From Candidatus Obscuribacterales bacterium (GTDB taxonomy: Bacteria; Cyanobacteriota; Vampirovibrionia; Obscuribacterales; Obscuribacteraceae): a stretch of DNA of 64,000 bases. The translations under genes and the position numbers were made by a program. The notes under the pieces were generated by a model that was not told where the DNA came from, searched no databases, and saw only the letters and a program-made list of their open reading frames with translations. The stretch covers positions 150,137-214,136 of the forward strand of contig JAIETF010000007.1 in NCBI GenBank assembly GCA_019745415.1. Direction: 5' to 3'. This document shows positions 61,797 to 64,000 of this stretch, piece after piece. Within the stretch, counting starts at the first letter, position 1. Every line of letters begins with the position of its first letter.

Positions 61797-62713
61797 AGAT
61801 CATCGAGCGTTATTCCGCCCAGCTTGCCTTCGCGAATGTCTCTAAGCAGAATATTGGCGGCGCGGTAATCATCGAGCTTGCCTCCATGGGTGAGAAAATT
61901 TCGCTTCTCGGCCAGCAAACTGAGACCGTCACCACACTCCGCCAAACCCTCCAGATACTTATCAAGAGCTTCAGGGTAATAGTGCTTGAAGAGTTGCAAC
62001 GCCTCTCGTGCGCACTCCAGATTCTCATAGGTATCCGGCGGAACCAGGTTCAAGACAGACAACCTTGACATGGTCTCCTTCTGGAAGAAAGTGGGCGGAA
62101 GAATACCAGGGGTATCGAGCAACTCCAGTTGTGGATGCACTCTTATCCACTGCGTCCCCTTGGTGACACCGGGCATGTCGCCAGTGCGGGCATGCTTCTT
62201 GCCGATGAACCAATTAATCAGCGAAGACTTGCCCACGTTTGGGATACCCACCACGCAGGCACGCATCGGTCTTGGCAAAAGACCTTTCTTGTTCAAACTC
62301 TCGCGTTTGGCTTTGGTAAGCGCCAAACAAGCCTCAACAAAGCTTGCCTTGCTGCTTAGCCCCTTTAGACACAGGGCAACGGCTTGCTGCTGGGCACCGC
62401 CCTTTTCAGCAGCAAGGGCAAACTCATCGTTGATACTCTTGACATAAGCCTTAAGCCGACGCGAATCAGACATATCTAGCTTTGAGTAGATAATCAGACG
62501 GGGCTTGGACCCGAATATTTCATTCGACTTAGGGTGCCGGGTGCTGACCGGCAAACGACCATCTAAAACTTCAATGACCAGATCGACCCACTTGACTATC
62601 TCGGTCAAGCGTTGAAAAGCAGTAGACGGGGGTCTTTTCTTGACCCCCGTACTTGATTTCGGCTGCGGCTTCATGCCGCCTTTGCCGTCTTTATTTGGCT
62701 TAGGCTTAGGCAA
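61793..62713 (-). CDS. ylqF: Ribosome biogenesis GTPase YlqF/RbgA
   Basis: A circularly permuted GTPase needed for late 50S subunit assembly. In the 306-residue protein the G4 motif (YSKLDM) comes first, at about residue 87. It is followed by G1 (GIPNVGKSSLI, about 165), G2 (PGVTKG) and G3 (LDTPGILPP). WVDLVIEVLDGRLPVSTRHP near the start is also typical. The N-terminal 30 residues are basic. The start is TTG 62713; ATG 62674 is possible. It lies between rplS and rnhB, a common arrangement. Confidence 0.94.
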   Translation of the reverse strand: MPKPKPNKDGKGGMKPQPKSSTGVKKRPPSTAFQRLTEIVKWVDLVIEVLDGRLPVSTRHPKSNEIFGSKPRLIIYSKLDMSDSRRLKAYVKSINDEFALAAEKGGAQQQAVALCLKGLSSKASFVEACLALTKAKRESLNKKGLLPRPMRACVVGIPNVGKSSLINWFIGKKHARTGDMPGVTKGTQWIRVHPQLELLDTPGILPPTFFQKETMSRLSVLNLVPPDTYENLECAREALQLFKHYYPEALDKYLEGLAECGDGLSLLAEKRNFLTHGGKLDDYRAANILLRDIREGKLGGITLDDL

Positions 62714-62728
62714 TGAACGCGCCCATTA

Positions 62729-63109
62729 TTAGGCTTTGGCAGCGGTGGCGGCTTCTTTCCTAGTGCCGGTCTTCTCTTTAATACGAGTAGCTTTACCGGT
62801 ACGGTTTCTAAGATAGTAGAGCTTGGCACGGCGTACCTGACCACGACGCTGCACGGTGATTTTCTCAACGCGGGGCGAGTGGACGAGGAAAACGCGCTCG
62901 ATGCCGATCCCCTGGAATACGCGACGAACGGTGATTGTCTCGTTCACACCGTGACCGGAGTGCTTGATAATCACGCCTTCATAGCCCTGAGTGCGCTCTT
63001 TGCCGCCTTCGACGATTTTGACGAAAACCTTGACGGTATCGCCGACGTCGAATGTGGGCAGGTTGCTCTTGATGAGAGGGGCTTCAATTTCTTTGATGAT
63101 ACTGTTCAT
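62729..63109 (-). CDS. rplS: 50S ribosomal protein L19
   Basis: A 126-residue ribosomal protein at the 30S-50S interface. [18 protein letters not shown], the [12 protein letters not shown] segment, and the [15 protein letters not shown] and [13 protein letters not shown] regions are standard. The C-terminal Lys/Ala-rich tail is slightly longer than usual. It heads the rplS-ylqF-rnhB run. Confidence 0.97.
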   Translation of the reverse strand: MNSIIKEIEAPLIKSNLPTFDVGDTVKVFVKIVEGGKERTQGYEGVIIKHSGHGVNETITVRRVFQGIGIERVFLVHSPRVEKITVQRRGQVRRAKLYYLRNRTGKATRIKEKTGTRKEAATAAKA

Positions 63110-63292
63110 GACTCACTTATTTTTGGTCTTCGAAGATATAGAAAAGCGATTTGAAATTGTAGCACTCGATAGATATCCAGGAAGGGGATAGAGCGGCCTG
63201 GTAAACGAGGCTTTACCGTTTCTGGATTGAATTTGTCTAATATTTGTCGAAGATCAGGGTTAAAGATTAGACAAGCAGGAAAAGAGGCGAGC

Positions 63293-63841
63293 CTAGCGGG
63301 ACTTGCCACCACCCATAGTAGCATTTTTTGACATTCTCTCTTCTAGCTCAGCCCGCTCCAATATTTGCTTTGAGCGAGTTTCTGAGTCTTTCAGAGAATC
63401 CTTCAATTGATTAAGTTCGGCGATAAAATCATCTACCGACTGAAAGGCCCTATAGACCGAAGCGAAGCGCACATAAGCCACTTGGTCGAGCCCACTCAGT
63501 TTAGAAAGCACCAGTTCGCCCAGTAGAGAAGAAGATATCTCTCGCCGCCCGGCGGCAATGAGCTCGTTTTCAACAGAGTCGACTAAATTATCAATTTGCT
63601 CGGCACTGACACTGGTTTTGACACAGGCTCTAGAAATACCAGCTCGCAGTTTCTCTCTAGAATAGGTATCACGCGTACCGGATCGCTTGACCACGAGAAA
63701 CTGAATCACTTCCAGCTTTTCATAGGTGGTAAAGCGCTTACCGCAAGACTCGCACTCGCGCCTACGCCTGACCGAATTATCGTTGGTCAGGCGCGATTCA
63801 AGGACTCGGCTTTCTCGGTGATTGCAAAAAGGGCAAAACAT
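63293..63841 (-). CDS. nrdR: Transcriptional repressor NrdR
   Basis: NrdR binds ATP/dATP and represses ribonucleotide reductase genes. The 182-residue protein has the N-terminal zinc ribbon (CPFCNHRESRVLESR, then CESCGKRFTTYE) and an ATP-cone domain (VVKRSGTRDTYSREKL to about residue 140). Family members usually end near residue 150-155; the extra C-terminal 30 residues are charged. No nrd gene is in the window. A weak GGTAAA/TTTACC hairpin lies downstream, around 63200-63217. Confidence 0.95.
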   Translation of the reverse strand: MFCPFCNHRESRVLESRLTNDNSVRRRRECESCGKRFTTYEKLEVIQFLVVKRSGTRDTYSREKLRAGISRACVKTSVSAEQIDNLVDSVENELIAAGRREISSSLLGELVLSKLSGLDQVAYVRFASVYRAFQSVDDFIAELNQLKDSLKDSETRSKQILERAELEERMSKNATMGGGKSR

Positions 63842-63944
63842 ACTGATTTGATTATAGTGGATGAGAGATAGGGGCTAAATGAAAATATTGGAACTTGTGC
63901 CGAAGAGCCGTGCTCAATGGGCGAAGGCAGGGCATAATTGATTT

Positions 63945-64000
63945 ATGAAGCGAAGCAAGGTTACCCACTATGAAATTCTCGGGGTTCTGCCGACAGTCTC
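63945..64000 (+). CDS. J-domain protein, N-terminal fragment (3' end outside window)
   Basis: ATG 63945 opens MKRSKVTHYEILGVLPTV and runs off the end of the window. THYEILGV is the classic start of a J domain (helix I after an aromatic-Tyr-x-x-LGV motif). Only 18 residues are visible, so the HPD motif and the rest cannot be seen. If correct it is a second J-domain protein within 4 kb. Confidence 0.6.
   Translation, partial: MKRSKVTHYEILGVLPTV

Overview
The window looks like the chromosome of a free-living, Gram-negative-type bacterium. The best guess is a non-photosynthetic relative of Cyanobacteria (Melainabacteria/Vampirovibrionia, Obscuribacterales-like). This rests on gene content: an archaeal/cyanobacterial-type CobT homologue, SpeH-type AdoMet decarboxylase, WG-repeat, LRV-like and LRR proteins, a DAC-like sensor protein and a 43-residue PsbN-like peptide. 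No 16S rRNA is present, so the assignment is an inference. Genes lie on both strands in short, tightly overlapping operons.

Layout. 1-1.7 kb: shikimate genes aroC (partial) and aroB. 1.8-4.4 kb: a Spy/CpxP-like periplasmic protein, an ECF sigma factor, a zinc anti-sigma-like membrane protein and a polytopic membrane protein, probably one envelope-stress cassette. 4.5-9.8 kb: phased 11-bp repeats, a tiny PsbN-like ORF, an exported lysine/glycine-rich protein, a threonine-dehydratase-like PLP enzyme, an LRR protein, a six-copy palindrome array, speH and mscL. 9.8-24.6 kb: a DAC-like sensor protein, dnaE, a CoA-transferase/methylmalonyl-CoA decarboxylase pair, a WG-repeat protein, and two-component genes (one intact kinase, one degenerate kinase, one NarL-type regulator).

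24.9-41.9 kb is the main accessory region. It holds an 86-repeat CRISPR array (25027-31187) followed by a complete minus-strand type I locus: cas6-cas3-cas8-cas7-cas5, then a cas4-cas1 fusion and cas2. Cas6, Cas7 and Cas5 resemble the Cmx6/DevR/DevS (I-MYXAN, a I-B variant) set. A WYL-domain regulator is divergently transcribed upstream of cas6. The shared 493-bp region carries two copies of the inverted repeat CTGCA-N7-TGCAG, one next to the ribosome binding site of each gene side. The array has degenerate repeats at its far left end, which places the leader on the right next to cas2. A one-base switch in the repeat (ATG to GTG at its edge) divides the older 59 repeats from the newest 25.

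41.9-64 kb: ruvA, tRNA-Pro(CGG), a degenerate-GGDEF response regulator, a DUF309 protein, a hydantoinase-A/transporter pair, low-complexity membrane proteins, aroF (DAHP synthase), cobT-like, a domesticated IS1595-type transposase fused to a winged helix, another GGDEF-variant protein, an acyl-CoA dehydrogenase, a J-domain protein, rnhB-ylqF-rplS, nrdR and the start of a second J-domain protein.

A signal no standard feature type explains is the 12-bp palindrome ACCGATATCGGT. It occurs ten times exactly (plus one 11/12 match) at four unrelated sites: a 40-bp tandem array, two promoter-proximal intergenic positions, and in frame within the acidic tail of a membrane protein, where it encodes PIS(V).
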